DNA of 64,000 nucleotides from Actinopolymorpha singaporensis (GTDB taxonomy: Bacteria > Actinomycetota > Actinomycetes > Propionibacteriales > Actinopolymorphaceae): the NCBI RefSeq assembly GCF_900104745.1, contig NZ_LT629732.1, forward strand, positions 62,001 to 126,000, written 5' to 3'. The translations under genes and the position numbers were made by a program. The notes beneath the pieces were generated by a model. The model was not told where the DNA came from. It was given only the letters and a program-made list of their open reading frames with translations, and did no database searches. Below are positions 25,835 to 33,590 of the stretch, piece after piece (position 1 is the stretch's first letter; each line of letters opens with the position of its first letter).

Positions 25835-25859
25835 CTCATCAGGGAGACGAGGCAGCCCC
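25835..25859 (-). promoter_or_regulatory. Candidate sigma-factor-dependent promoter element, copy 2
   Basis: On the minus strand this reads GGGGCTGCCTCGTC, three variable bases, then CTGATGAG, matching the element at 5933-5957 at 19 of 25 positions. It lies between the sigma-factor stop and the oxidoreductase start, 167 bases before the latter. A second shared stretch, CTCGTGAGCAG, occurs a little further on. Confidence 0.35.
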
Positions 25860-25874
25860 TCGGGATGTGACGGC

Positions 25875-26765
25875 TCAGACGTGAGAAAGCTTGTCCGGGT
25901 TGATGACCCTGCGGTACGTGGTGATCAGACCGTCTGCGATCTCCAGCGTGTCCACGGAGTAGACACGGCCCTCCCGGCGGAACACCAGGGCGAGCTCGCC
26001 GCCGACCTCGACGAGATCGATGCGGTCCGGACGCCACTGGCGTCCCACGCGCACCATTACCTCAGCGACACGCTCCCCACCATGGATGAGCTTGCGCGCC
26101 GCGAGGGCCTCGCCGCCGCCGTCGGTGACGTAGACGACGTCCGGGTGTAACAGCCTGACCAGGCCAGCCAAATCCCCCACCTCGTAGGCGGCGCGAAAGG
26201 CCGCCAGCACACGTTCACGCTCCGCCTTCGACGCCTGCGGCGAAGACTGCTTCGCCTTGGCCACCCGCCGCCGCGCCCGCGAGGCCAGCTGCCGGGCACC
26301 CGGCACCGAGACATCCAGTACTCCGGCGATCCGGTCGAACTCAAGGCCGAACACATCGTGCAGCACGAAGGCCACCCGCTCCGGCGGACTCAACTCCTCC
26401 ATGATCAGGAGCATCGCCGTGCCGACGGCCTCATCCACGAGGACCGGCTCGGATGCGTCCGGCCCAGTCAGCAGCGGCTCCGGCAGCCACGGCCCGACAT
26501 AGGTCTCCCGGCGGAAACGGGCACTCTTCAGAATGTCGTACGACCGCCGCGCGGCCACCGTCACCAGCCAGGCCCGCAGATCATCGACGTCCTGCAGATC
26601 TGTTCCGGCCGCCCGCAGCCACACATCCTGGGTCACGTCCTCGGCATCGGCCACCCCGCCCAGCAGCCGGTAGGCCACACCGAAAACCGCGGGCCGGTGC
26701 CTCTCCCATTCGGCTGCGAGCGTGTCCTCCTGCTCACACCGTCCAGGCACGCGCCCGTCGTCCAT
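25875..26765 (-). CDS. ECF41-type RNA polymerase sigma factor (SigJ family)
   Basis: 296 residues. Regions 2 ('VFGVAYRLLGGVADAEDVTQ') and 4 ('AFVLHDVFGLEFDRIAGVLD') are joined by the linker motif WLPEP at 93-97; the SnoaL-like extension has DGGG at 215-218 and NPDKL near the C-terminus. All three ECF41 hallmarks are exact. The ATG follows GGAGGAGG by ten bases and is preferred over a TTG seven codons upstream. No anti-sigma gene is present, as is usual for this group. The downstream oxidoreductase-cupin pair is the likely regulon. Confidence 0.9.
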   Translation of the reverse strand: MDDGRVPGRCEQEDTLAAEWERHRPAVFGVAYRLLGGVADAEDVTQDVWLRAAGTDLQDVDDLRAWLVTVAARRSYDILKSARFRRETYVGPWLPEPLLTGPDASEPVLVDEAVGTAMLLIMEELSPPERVAFVLHDVFGLEFDRIAGVLDVSVPGARQLASRARRRVAKAKQSSPQASKAERERVLAAFRAAYEVGDLAGLVRLLHPDVVYVTDGGGEALAARKLIHGGERVAEVMVRVGRQWRPDRIDLVEVGGELALVFRREGRVYSVDTLEIADGLITTYRRVINPDKLSHV

Positions 26766-27293
26766 ACAGAACGCAACCTCCTCCAACTTGCGAATCCAGC
26801 GTAGTCATCCGAGCTCGGGATCTACGCAGACAGGCCCGGAAGCGAGCCGGCGTGCGTTCTTCCGGCCCAGCTCGACGCGGAGACGGGTCAGGTGACTGAT
26901 GTGAGCCTTGGTAGGTGAGTAGATGGAGAGGTTTCTCCAGGATCCCCCCGGGGCGGCTCACCCTCCGGCGATGACGGACCACAGGGCTCGGAGGCGGTGT
27001 TGGCGCTCGGGGGCAAGGTACTGACTGGACCACGAACACCTTTGTTCAGCCTGTGTCGACCCGAGATGCATGCTGGATCGGCGCCTTCGTCGCCGCCCTG
27101 GGCCGGCACGGACTGGTCGGTCTCTACCGGAAAAGTGCGGACGAGGCCAACGACTAGCGGGGGGTCGGTCAGGCTCGTCGAAGGGGCAGGGAACAGGTCG
27201 CATGGGGACGGCGGTGACTTCGTGGGTCGGTCTCGGGCTCATGGGCGCACCCGCGCGTCTGGGGCTTTGTCGCTCGGGCGTAGCGTCGCATCT
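26766..27293. other. Intergenic region without a visible gene
   Basis: This lies between two divergent genes (sigma factor and MASE1 protein), so it should hold both promoters. I see no frame with clear coding character and no strong repeat. Confidence 0.5.
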
Positions 27294-28361
27294 ATGGCGA
27301 AGGGCCAGCCCTCTCGTCGGCGTCACCTGTGGACCGTGCTTGCGATCATTGCGACCGGGGCGGCTTATCTGCTGGCGGCGCAGCCCGGTGTACTCAAGAG
27401 GCTCGGCGAGTCGGGCAAGGCGACCCTTGTGTGGCCGGCAAGCGGGGTTGCCCTGGCGGCCCTTCTGATCTTCAGGCTGCGGGCCTTGCCCGGAGTTGCG
27501 TTGGGGGCCTTTGTGGCCACCTGGGTGGCATTCGACCGGCCCCTGTTGGTCGCGCTGGGGATAGCGGTCGAGGCCACGGTTGCGGCCCTGCTTGCCTACG
27601 CTCTGCTGCGTCGGGCGGGCTTCCGGAACGATCTTGCCCGGCTGCGTGACGCCGTGGCGCTGGTGGTGTGCGGTGCGGGGGCTGGCATGCTGACCGGCGC
27701 GGCCATCCGCAGCGGCGTCCTGGTGCTGGCCGGCATCGAGCCGGCCCGTGAGTACGGGGCGGTGATGCTTCGTGGTTGGCTCGGGTCCGCACTCGGAATC
27801 CTGGTTGTCACGCCGTTCCTTCTGGTGCTCTACAGAATCTCGCTGCGTCGGGCGCTTCCTGACGTGTGGCGCCTGGTGGAGGCCGTCGGCCTGCTTGTGT
27901 GCACGCTGGGCGTGACATGGTGGGTGATCACGGGAAGCACCGGCGGGCAAGAGCTGTTCCTGGTCTTCCCGCTTCTGATCTGGGCCGCGTGGCGGTTCCA
28001 GCTCGAGGGTGCCGCACCCTGCATCGTCGTCGTTTCGGTTGTCACTGTCTACGCGACGGTGAGGGGTCTCGGTCCGTTCAACGGGACCGATCCACAGGCG
28101 GCGCTGATGACAGCCCAGACGTTCGTCGCCGCAACCACCCTTGCCACCCTCTTCCTCGCCGTCGCGGTGACCGAACGCAACGATGCCCGCGACGAGATGG
28201 ATCTGGCCGCCCGCGAGCTCGTGAGAGCGGTGAATATCCTCGGCGAGCGCCTACGACCGGACAAGACCATCAGCGCCGACTCTGGTGAAGCAGCACCGGA
28301 GCCCCCCGATCCGCGCACCCGCGTACGCCGCGAACGTATCCAACCTCCACCGGATGGATGA
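27294..28361 (+). CDS. MASE1-domain integral membrane protein without output domain
   Basis: 355 residues with about eight membrane helices. The MASE1 signature is clear: 'TLVWPASGVALAALLIFRLR', 'LPGVALGAFVATWVAFDRPL', 'RLRDAVALVVCGAGAGMLTG', 'GWLGSALGILVVTPFLLVLY'. MASE1 is normally an N-terminal sensor fused to GGDEF, kinase or PAS domains. Here only about 60 residues follow the last helix: a short helix ('DLAARELVRAVNILGERLRP') and a disordered Pro/Arg tail. It is either a natural short form or has lost its output domain. The start chosen is the ATG before the first helix; earlier in-frame codons have no coding bias. Confidence 0.8.
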   Translation: MAKGQPSRRRHLWTVLAIIATGAAYLLAAQPGVLKRLGESGKATLVWPASGVALAALLIFRLRALPGVALGAFVATWVAFDRPLLVALGIAVEATVAALLAYALLRRAGFRNDLARLRDAVALVVCGAGAGMLTGAAIRSGVLVLAGIEPAREYGAVMLRGWLGSALGILVVTPFLLVLYRISLRRALPDVWRLVEAVGLLVCTLGVTWWVITGSTGGQELFLVFPLLIWAAWRFQLEGAAPCIVVVSVVTVYATVRGLGPFNGTDPQAALMTAQTFVAATTLATLFLAVAVTERNDARDEMDLAARELVRAVNILGERLRPDKTISADSGEAAPEPPDPRTRVRRERIQPPPDG

Positions 28362-28759
28362 CTTGCCTGACCCGCACGGGAACGCGGCGGGGCCGATTGA
28401 AGGGCCGGAGGGTTTGGCCGGTGTCCTGGCTTGGTCCGGGAGAGTGGCAGCCCGTAGCCTCGTCCGGCGCGGTGGGCAGCTTGGCTGCCTGCCGGTAACC
28501 GCCCACCGTGGACCGCCGCTCTTGGGGTCCCGGGCCAAGCGAGGCGGCTGAAGCCTCCGGGCCGGCACGTCGGCAGGCGGCGGGTACGGCGGAGGTCTTC
28601 GCCGCTGTTGTCGAGGACCAGGCCGAGGAGCCTGGACCGCGTGGTGCGGCGGTGCCTGTTAGCAAGGGTGTTAGCAATCGTCAGGTTGAGCATGGCCGCC
28701 GACTCGCCTCGGCCCCTTCTGGGACGTTGGTGCTGGTCAGGGGCCGTTTCTGTGGCTTG
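28362..28759. other. Intergenic region before tRNA-Gln
   Basis: No gene or strong repeat is seen. If the island hypothesis holds, this would be its right inner end, adjoining the 3' end of the tRNA. Confidence 0.4.
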
Positions 28760-28830
28760 CTGGGGTGGGAGGACTCGAACCCCCATCATCAGATCCAAAA
28801 TCTGAGGTCTTGCCCTTAGACGACACCCCA
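28760..28830 (-). tRNA. tRNA-Gln (anticodon TTG)
   Basis: A 71-base cloverleaf on the minus strand. Acceptor TGGGGTG pairs with CACCCCA; the D arm is GTCT-AAGGGCA-AGAC; the anticodon arm is TCAGA-TTTTGGA-TCTGA with anticodon TTG; the variable loop has four bases; the T arm is GGGGG-TTCGAGT-CCTCC, with one G-T pair. The discriminator is G and CCA is not encoded. Anticodon TTG reads CAA and, by wobble, CAG. Confidence 0.95.
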
Positions 28831-28928
28831 AGGCGCCCACAGCCTACGCGGGAGCCGATCAGTCTCCACACCCGGCTGAGGGCGTCCGGCGGGTCGGCGA
28901 GACCCGCCGGACGGCCGCGTACGACCCC

Positions 28929-30341
28929 TCAGTACGACCGGCCGACGATCGCGATCAGGTCCGGTTCGTCCTCAGTTTCCGGCACGCTTCCGTCGGGGCG
29001 GAGCAGGCATCGCACGGTCATCGCGCTCTCCGCCAGCCGGGCCTCGCCCTCCTCGCCGACCGCCGACCACGGGATCCGCGCCCAGCCCGTCCCCGCCGCC
29101 TCGGTGGCCTCGTCGATCGTCGTCGCGTCGACCGTACGGGAGTCGCGGAACGCCTCCGCCTCCCGCAGCAGCGCCGCCTGATCGGCGGAAAGCGCCTCGC
29201 CGACGGCCGCGACCACCTCGGCGACCGGCGTCGGCGTCTTCGTACCCGGGATCCGACGCACCACGGTGACCGTCCCGGCCGACACGTCGCGCGGACCGAT
29301 CTCGATCCGTACCGGAACGCCCTTCAGCTCCCAGTCGACGGCGCGACGGCCGTACGCCACCGCCACCTGGTCGTCCAGGTCGACCCGTACGCCGGCAGCC
29401 CGCAGGTCGGCCACCAACCCACCGGCGAGCTCCGCGACACCCTCACCGGCCTTGACCATGGTCACCACGGCCTGGGTGGCGGCCAGGCGCGGCGGGATCC
29501 GCAGACCGGAGTCGTCGCCGTGGGTCATGATCAGCCCGCCCACCATCCGCGTGGACGCACCCCAGGACGTCGTCCAGGCGTACGGCCGCTCCCCCTCGGC
29601 GTCGAGGAAGCGGATGTCGAACGCCCGGGCGAAGTTCTGCCCCATCTCGTGGCTGGTGCCCATCTGCAGCGCCTTGCCGTCCCGCATCATCGCCTCGCAG
29701 GTCAGCGTGTGCGCGGCACCGGCGAAGCGCTCCTTCGGCGTCTTCAGCCCGGGTACGACGGGGATGGCGAGAACGTCGACCATCATCGCGGCGTACACCT
29801 CGTGCAGGATGCGGCGCGTGTACGCGGCGGCGTCCGCCTGCGTCGCGTGCACCGTGTGCCCCTCCTGCCACAGGAACTCACTCGTCCGCAGGAACACCCG
29901 CGGCCGCAGCTCCCACCGAACGACGTTGGCCCACTGGTTGAGCAGCAGCGGCAGGTCGCGGTAGCTCTGCACCCACTTCGCCATGTACTCGCCGAAGATC
30001 GTCTCGCTGGTGGGCCGGACGACGATCGGCTCCTCGAGATCCTTCCCGCCGGCGTGGGTGACCACGGCGAGCTCGGGGCTGAACCCCTCGACGTGCTCGG
30101 CCTCGCGCTGGAGGTAGCTCTCCGGGATGAACAGCGGGAAGTAGGCGTTCTGGGCGCCCGCGTCCTTGATCCGGGCATCCAGCTCGGCCTGCATCCGCTC
30201 CCAGATCGCGTAGCCGTACGGACGGATGACCATGGTGCCGCGGACGGGGCCGTTGTCTGCCAGCTGGGCCTTGGCCACGACGTCCTGGTACCACCGGGGG
30301 AAGTCGCTCACCTGGGAGGTGAGCACCGCTGCTCTGCTCAT
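28929..30341 (-). CDS. proS: Prolyl-tRNA synthetase (archaeal/eukaryote-like type)
   Basis: 470 residues, the short ProRS form without the bacterial editing insertion. Class II motif 2 is in 'VVRWELRPRVFLRTSEFLWQ' (RxxxFLRTxEFxWQEGHT), motif 1 around 'GTMVIRPYGYAIWERMQAE', and motif 3 near 'ASTRMVGGLIMTHGDDSGLR'. The C-terminal anticodon-binding and zinc-like domains end with 'IVGRSY'; the final aromatic residue is typical of this type. It charges tRNA-Pro. It is monocistronic, 98 bases from the tRNA-Gln gene. Whether another ProRS exists elsewhere in the genome cannot be told. Confidence 0.95.
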   Translation of the reverse strand: MSRAAVLTSQVSDFPRWYQDVVAKAQLADNGPVRGTMVIRPYGYAIWERMQAELDARIKDAGAQNAYFPLFIPESYLQREAEHVEGFSPELAVVTHAGGKDLEEPIVVRPTSETIFGEYMAKWVQSYRDLPLLLNQWANVVRWELRPRVFLRTSEFLWQEGHTVHATQADAAAYTRRILHEVYAAMMVDVLAIPVVPGLKTPKERFAGAAHTLTCEAMMRDGKALQMGTSHEMGQNFARAFDIRFLDAEGERPYAWTTSWGASTRMVGGLIMTHGDDSGLRIPPRLAATQAVVTMVKAGEGVAELAGGLVADLRAAGVRVDLDDQVAVAYGRRAVDWELKGVPVRIEIGPRDVSAGTVTVVRRIPGTKTPTPVAEVVAAVGEALSADQAALLREAEAFRDSRTVDATTIDEATEAAGTGWARIPWSAVGEEGEARLAESAMTVRCLLRPDGSVPETEDEPDLIAIVGRSY

Positions 30342-30392
30342 GGGGCGACACTAGTGTGACGCCCGACGGCGGTGCGAGCGAGAATGCCCTCC

Positions 30393-30872
30393 ATGACCGC
30401 CGCCGCCCCGCGCGACCCCCGTGAACCCGGTGATCCGAACGACCCCGGTGACCGCCGAGACCCAGGCGACCCCCGAGACCCCGGTGAACCCCGAGCCGCT
30501 GGTGAACCCCGCGATCCTCGCGATCAGTACGAGCCGGTCGAACCGCCGCGACCCGAACGCCCGCCGCGCAACCGGTCCGGCTGGTTGGGGCTGGCGCTGG
30601 CAGGTGCGGCGTTCCTCGCCTCGCTGCTGGTCGCCTGGACCGGCGCGGTACTCCTCGCCGCCCTCGGTCTGGCACTGTCGGTGACCGGCCTGGTCCGCGC
30701 CTACCGGGGTCGGGCCACCAACGGCGCGGCGTCCGCGGGCGGCCTCGTGCTGGCGATCCTCACCATCGCGCTCGGCTTCTTCTGGGCCCACCAGGCGCAG
30801 CCGTGCCTGCCGCTCTCCCAGGACACCAAGAAGTTCAGCCAGTGCTACGAGGAGCACACCGGGCTGCTCTGA
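30393..30872 (+). CDS. DUF4190-like membrane protein
   Basis: 159 residues. The N-terminal about 65 residues are a disordered tract with Asp-Pro and Glu-Pro repeats ('GDPNDPGDRRDPGDPRDPGE'). Two membrane helices follow ('GLALAGAAFLASLLVAWTG' and the next, then 'SAGGLVLAILTIALGFFWA'), typical of DUF4190 proteins, and a short tail with two Cys ('QPCLPLSQDTKKFSQCYEE') likely disulfide-linked outside. The function is unknown. It is divergent from proS. Confidence 0.75.
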   Translation: MTAAAPRDPREPGDPNDPGDRRDPGDPRDPGEPRAAGEPRDPRDQYEPVEPPRPERPPRNRSGWLGLALAGAAFLASLLVAWTGAVLLAALGLALSVTGLVRAYRGRATNGAASAGGLVLAILTIALGFFWAHQAQPCLPLSQDTKKFSQCYEEHTGLL

Positions 30873-30883
30873 CAGGTGCGAGC

Positions 30884-31696
30884 TCAGCGCAGCCAGCTCA
30901 CGTGGCCCCGCAGCAGCGCGTACCCCACGAACGCCACCACGTCCAGGAATGTGTGCGCGACGACAAGGGGCCACAGCCGGTTGGTGCGCTGCCAGAACCG
31001 CCCGAAGATCAGCCCCATGACGACGTTGCCGACGAAGCCGCCGAACCCCTGGTAGAGGTGGTAGGACCCGCGCAGCACCGCCGACACGACCAGCCCGGAG
31101 TTCTCGCTCCACCCGAACTGCCGCAGCCGGGTGAGCAGGTAGCCGACGACCAGCACCTCCTCGGCCCAGGCGTTACCGGCCGCGGACAGGATCAGCACCG
31201 GCGTACGCCACCAGTGCTCACCCAGGGTGGACGGCTGCACGTTGAGGCTCAGGCCGAGCGCCTGGGCGAGGAAGTACAACCCGAGCCCTGGTATGCCGAT
31301 CACCGCGGCCAGTACGGCACCCGCACCGAGGTCACCCGGCCAGCGGCGCAGGCCGAGTCCGACCAGCCGGGGCCCGATGCCCGAACGCCACAGCAGGTAC
31401 GCCCCCAGCCCGCCCCACGCGAGCAACTGCAGCACACCGGTGAGCTGCAACGCGAAGTCGATCAGCTGCTGCGCGGCCTGGGAGACGTTGAGCGCCACCG
31501 ACTGCTTGCTCAGCGGCTCCGGCTTCAGCAGCGAGTCGATCAGCGACAGCAGGCTGCGCAGGCCGGACAACCCCAGCGTGACGCTGAAGACGAGCAGCAG
31601 TTCGACGAGCAGGGCGCGGCGTTCGCGGGGGTCGGTGACCACCTCGGGCCGGTCGGGCCGTTGGGGCGCCAGCCACCCGCGCACGCCGTATCGCAC
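30884..31696 (-). CDS. CPBP-family intramembrane metalloprotease
   Basis: 270 residues with about seven membrane helices. The CPBP/Rce1 active-site motifs are present: 'GNAWAEEVLVVGYLLTRLRQ' (EExxxxxY-like; Glu-Glu), 'VSAVLRGSYHLYQGFGGFVG' (motif 2 with His) and 'WPLVVAHTFLDVVAFV' (motif 3, HxxxD). Members cleave prenylated or membrane peptides or protect against bacteriocins. It is nine bases downstream of the epimerase gene on the same strand and may be cotranscribed. Confidence 0.85.
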   Translation of the reverse strand: MRYGVRGWLAPQRPDRPEVVTDPRERRALLVELLLVFSVTLGLSGLRSLLSLIDSLLKPEPLSKQSVALNVSQAAQQLIDFALQLTGVLQLLAWGGLGAYLLWRSGIGPRLVGLGLRRWPGDLGAGAVLAAVIGIPGLGLYFLAQALGLSLNVQPSTLGEHWWRTPVLILSAAGNAWAEEVLVVGYLLTRLRQFGWSENSGLVVSAVLRGSYHLYQGFGGFVGNVVMGLIFGRFWQRTNRLWPLVVAHTFLDVVAFVGYALLRGHVSWLR

Positions 31697-31705
31697 AGCG
31701 GAACG

Positions 31706-32623
31706 CTACCTGTTGTCGCCGTGAAGCAGGCGGGCGATGTCGGCGGCGAACCGGCGTTCGGAGTCGTCCTGCGGCGCGTAGCCGATGACCTCGCGGGCGT
31801 TGGTGATCGACCAGAACTTCCGCGCGTTGTCGGAGACGCCGTAGAAGATGTGGAACGGCACACCGTGCTCGTCGGCGATGTCCGGTGTCTCGATCGACCG
31901 TACGAACAGCTGGCGCAGGTCGCGTTCGCTGATGTAACCGGCGAGCTCGCGAACGTAGCGGTGCGCCGGCTGGTCGACGAAGTTCGCCGGGTCGATCTCA
32001 CGCGGCACCACGATCCGCACCTGGATCACCTCAAGCGCCCGGCCGATGCTGCCGCAGGCGTAGAGGAAGCCCAGCGACTCGTACGCCGCCTTCGCCCAGC
32101 CGTAGAAGTTGTCCGGCCGCGGGTAGTCCTCCGGGGTCACCCGGTCGCGCCGCCCGGCGAAGTAGGGCTGTTCGTACCACTTGGCGGCCTGGTTCGTGCT
32201 GGCGGCGACCACCCGGCGCACGCCGTGGTCGAGCGAGAGCTGGTAGACCCGCTGCATCAGGTCGACGTTGCGGCGTTCGCCTTCGTAGCGGGCCTGCGGG
32301 TCCTCACCGTCGGGCCGGTGGTACGCGAGGTGCACAACGGTGTCCACGCCCTCGAAGTACTCCGCCAGCTCGCTTGCCGGGGTGTCGAGCAGGTCGACAA
32401 CCTCCACGTCGGGACCAGGGCGTACGTCGAGGGCTCGCACGTCGTAGCGCTCCCGGAGCTCGGGAACGAGCTGGCCGGCGATGTAGCCGGTGGCGCCGGT
32501 GACCAGGACCCGGCGGCGGGCACCGAGGCCGGCGTCGCTGGCGGTGGAGGTGGCGGAGGTGGCGGCGTCGGCGGTCGCGTCGGTCAGCGTGTCGGTGTAG
32601 TTCGCAGGGGATTCGGTCGGCAT
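31706..32623 (-). CDS. NAD-dependent epimerase/dehydratase
   Basis: A 305-residue extended short-chain dehydrogenase. The NAD-binding motif is 'RVLVTGATGYIAGQLVPELR' and the catalytic pair is in 'FYGWAKAAYESLG' (YxxxK). The strand 'VDTVVHLAYHRPDGEDPQ' also fits the family. A 33-residue Thr/Ala/Asp-rich leader ('DATADAATSATSTASDAGLG') precedes the fold, so translation may start later. The substrate, a nucleotide sugar or related molecule, is unknown. Confidence 0.83.
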   Translation of the reverse strand: MPTESPANYTDTLTDATADAATSATSTASDAGLGARRRVLVTGATGYIAGQLVPELRERYDVRALDVRPGPDVEVVDLLDTPASELAEYFEGVDTVVHLAYHRPDGEDPQARYEGERRNVDLMQRVYQLSLDHGVRRVVAASTNQAAKWYEQPYFAGRRDRVTPEDYPRPDNFYGWAKAAYESLGFLYACGSIGRALEVIQVRIVVPREIDPANFVDQPAHRYVRELAGYISERDLRQLFVRSIETPDIADEHGVPFHIFYGVSDNARKFWSITNAREVIGYAPQDDSERRFAADIARLLHGDNR

Positions 32624-32664
32624 TCTCCCAGCCTCGCACCACCGCGTTCCGTCACCGCACCCCG

Positions 32665-33027
32665 TCACCGCACCGGCGTGAGGATCTCCACTCGGTTGCC
32701 GTTGCCGTCCGCGGTGTGAAACCGCCGGTAGCCCGGAAAGAGCTCGTCCCAGCTCACCTGGAATCCGGCCGACGCGGCCCGCGCCGCCAGTTCGTCGATG
32801 TCGTCGACACAGAACGCCGGATGGGCCTTACGCGCCGGTGCGAAGTCGGCCTCCACACCGACGTGCACCTCGACCTGCCCGTCCGCGGACCGGAACCACG
32901 CCCCGCCCCGGGCAGCGAGCGCCGGCGGCTTGTCCACCTCGGGCAGGCCGAGCACCCCGCCGTAGAACGCCCGCGCCGGGTCCTCCCCACCGGGCGGGCA
33001 GGAAACCTGGACATGGTGAAGCCGCAT
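32665..33027 (-). CDS. VOC/glyoxalase family protein
   Basis: 120 residues of the vicinal-oxygen-chelate fold: 'MRLHHVQVSCPPGGEDPARA' opens strand one, 'WFRSADGQVEVHVGVEADF' and 'HPAFCVDDIDELAARAASAG' follow, and the end 'RRFHTADGNGNRVEILTPVR' is classic. The ATG has a GGAG five bases upstream. A second start at 33117, coupled to the GNAT stop, would add 30 residues encoded by 15-bp repeats; that part looks like leader rather than fold. Last gene of the tam-GNAT-VOC operon, probably a dioxygenase, lyase or resistance-type binding protein. Confidence 0.82.
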   Translation of the reverse strand: MRLHHVQVSCPPGGEDPARAFYGGVLGLPEVDKPPALAARGGAWFRSADGQVEVHVGVEADFAPARKAHPAFCVDDIDELAARAASAGFQVSWDELFPGYRRFHTADGNGNRVEILTPVR

Positions 33028-33117
33028 GCCTGCTCCGTTCCTTTGCTCTGCGCTCATCGGTTCTCCGCTCATCGGTTCTGCGTTCACGCGGTCTGCGTTC
33101 ACGCGGTCTGCGTTCAT
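33028..33117 (-). repeat. Six 15-bp tandem repeats with overlapping start/stop codons
   Basis: On the minus strand, units ATGAACGCAGACCGC, GTGAACGCAGACCGC, GTGAACGCAGAACCG, ATGAGCGGAGAACCG and ATGAGCGCAGAGCAA are followed by a degenerate sixth, then the VOC ATG. The first unit contains the GNAT stop codon. Each of the first five begins with ATGA or GTGA, in frame with the VOC gene. It is either an N-terminal extension or a re-initiation ladder. Confidence 0.85.
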
Positions 33118-33590
33118 GCGTCCTCCCCCAGGTAGCGCTTCATCCCGACGTGGCTGGCGACGAAGCCGAGCCGTTCGTAGAACCGGTGTGCGTCCACCCG
33201 CGCGGCATTGGAGGTGAGCTGCAGCCGTACCGCGCCACGCCGCCGGCACTCGGCCAGCACCCAGCGCATCAGCGCGGTCCCGAGTCCCCGCCCCCTCAGG
33301 CCGGCGGCGGTGCGGACCGACTCGACCTGGCCGACCAGGCCGCCGTGGTACATCAGGTGGCGCAGGAAGTTGACCTGGCAGGTGGCCACGACCTCGCCGT
33401 CGAGTACGCCGACGAGCAGCAGTGCGTTCGGGTCGGAGCTGATTTCCTCGTACGCCGCGACGTAGCCCGGCGCCGGTTCTCCGGCGTGGCCCACGTCCTC
33501 CGCGACCTCGCGGATCGCGTCCGCGGCAACCAGCGCGAGCACCGCGGGCAGGTCCGCGCGGGTGGCCTCCCGTACGACCAGGTCGCTCAC
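33114..33590 (-). CDS. GNAT family N-acetyltransferase
   Basis: 158 residues. The acetyl-CoA site is 'SVRTAAGLRGRGLGTALMRW' (RxxGxG) and the C-terminal part 'AARVDAHRFYERLGFVASHV' is typical of GNAT enzymes. The GTG start overlaps the tam stop by four bases, so translation is coupled. The substrate is unknown. With tam and the VOC gene it forms an operon divergent from a MarR gene, which suggests a small-molecule detoxification or modification role. Confidence 0.85.
   Translation of the reverse strand: MSDLVVREATRADLPAVLALVAADAIREVAEDVGHAGEPAPGYVAAYEEISSDPNALLLVGVLDGEVVATCQVNFLRHLMYHGGLVGQVESVRTAAGLRGRGLGTALMRWVLAECRRRGAVRLQLTSNAARVDAHRFYERLGFVASHVGMKRYLGEDA

Larger units (their letters stand above)
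23611..28800. mobile_element. Candidate 5.2-kb genomic island at tRNA-Gln
   Basis: The segment is bounded by the tRNA-Gln gene on the right and its partial copy on the left. It contains a small unknown protein, a cupin lipoprotein, a quinone-oxidoreductase-like enzyme, an ECF41 sigma factor and an orphan MASE1 protein. No integrase, excisionase or transposase is present, so if it is an integrated element it has lost its mobility genes. Base composition inside is not clearly different except near the left end. Confidence 0.4.
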
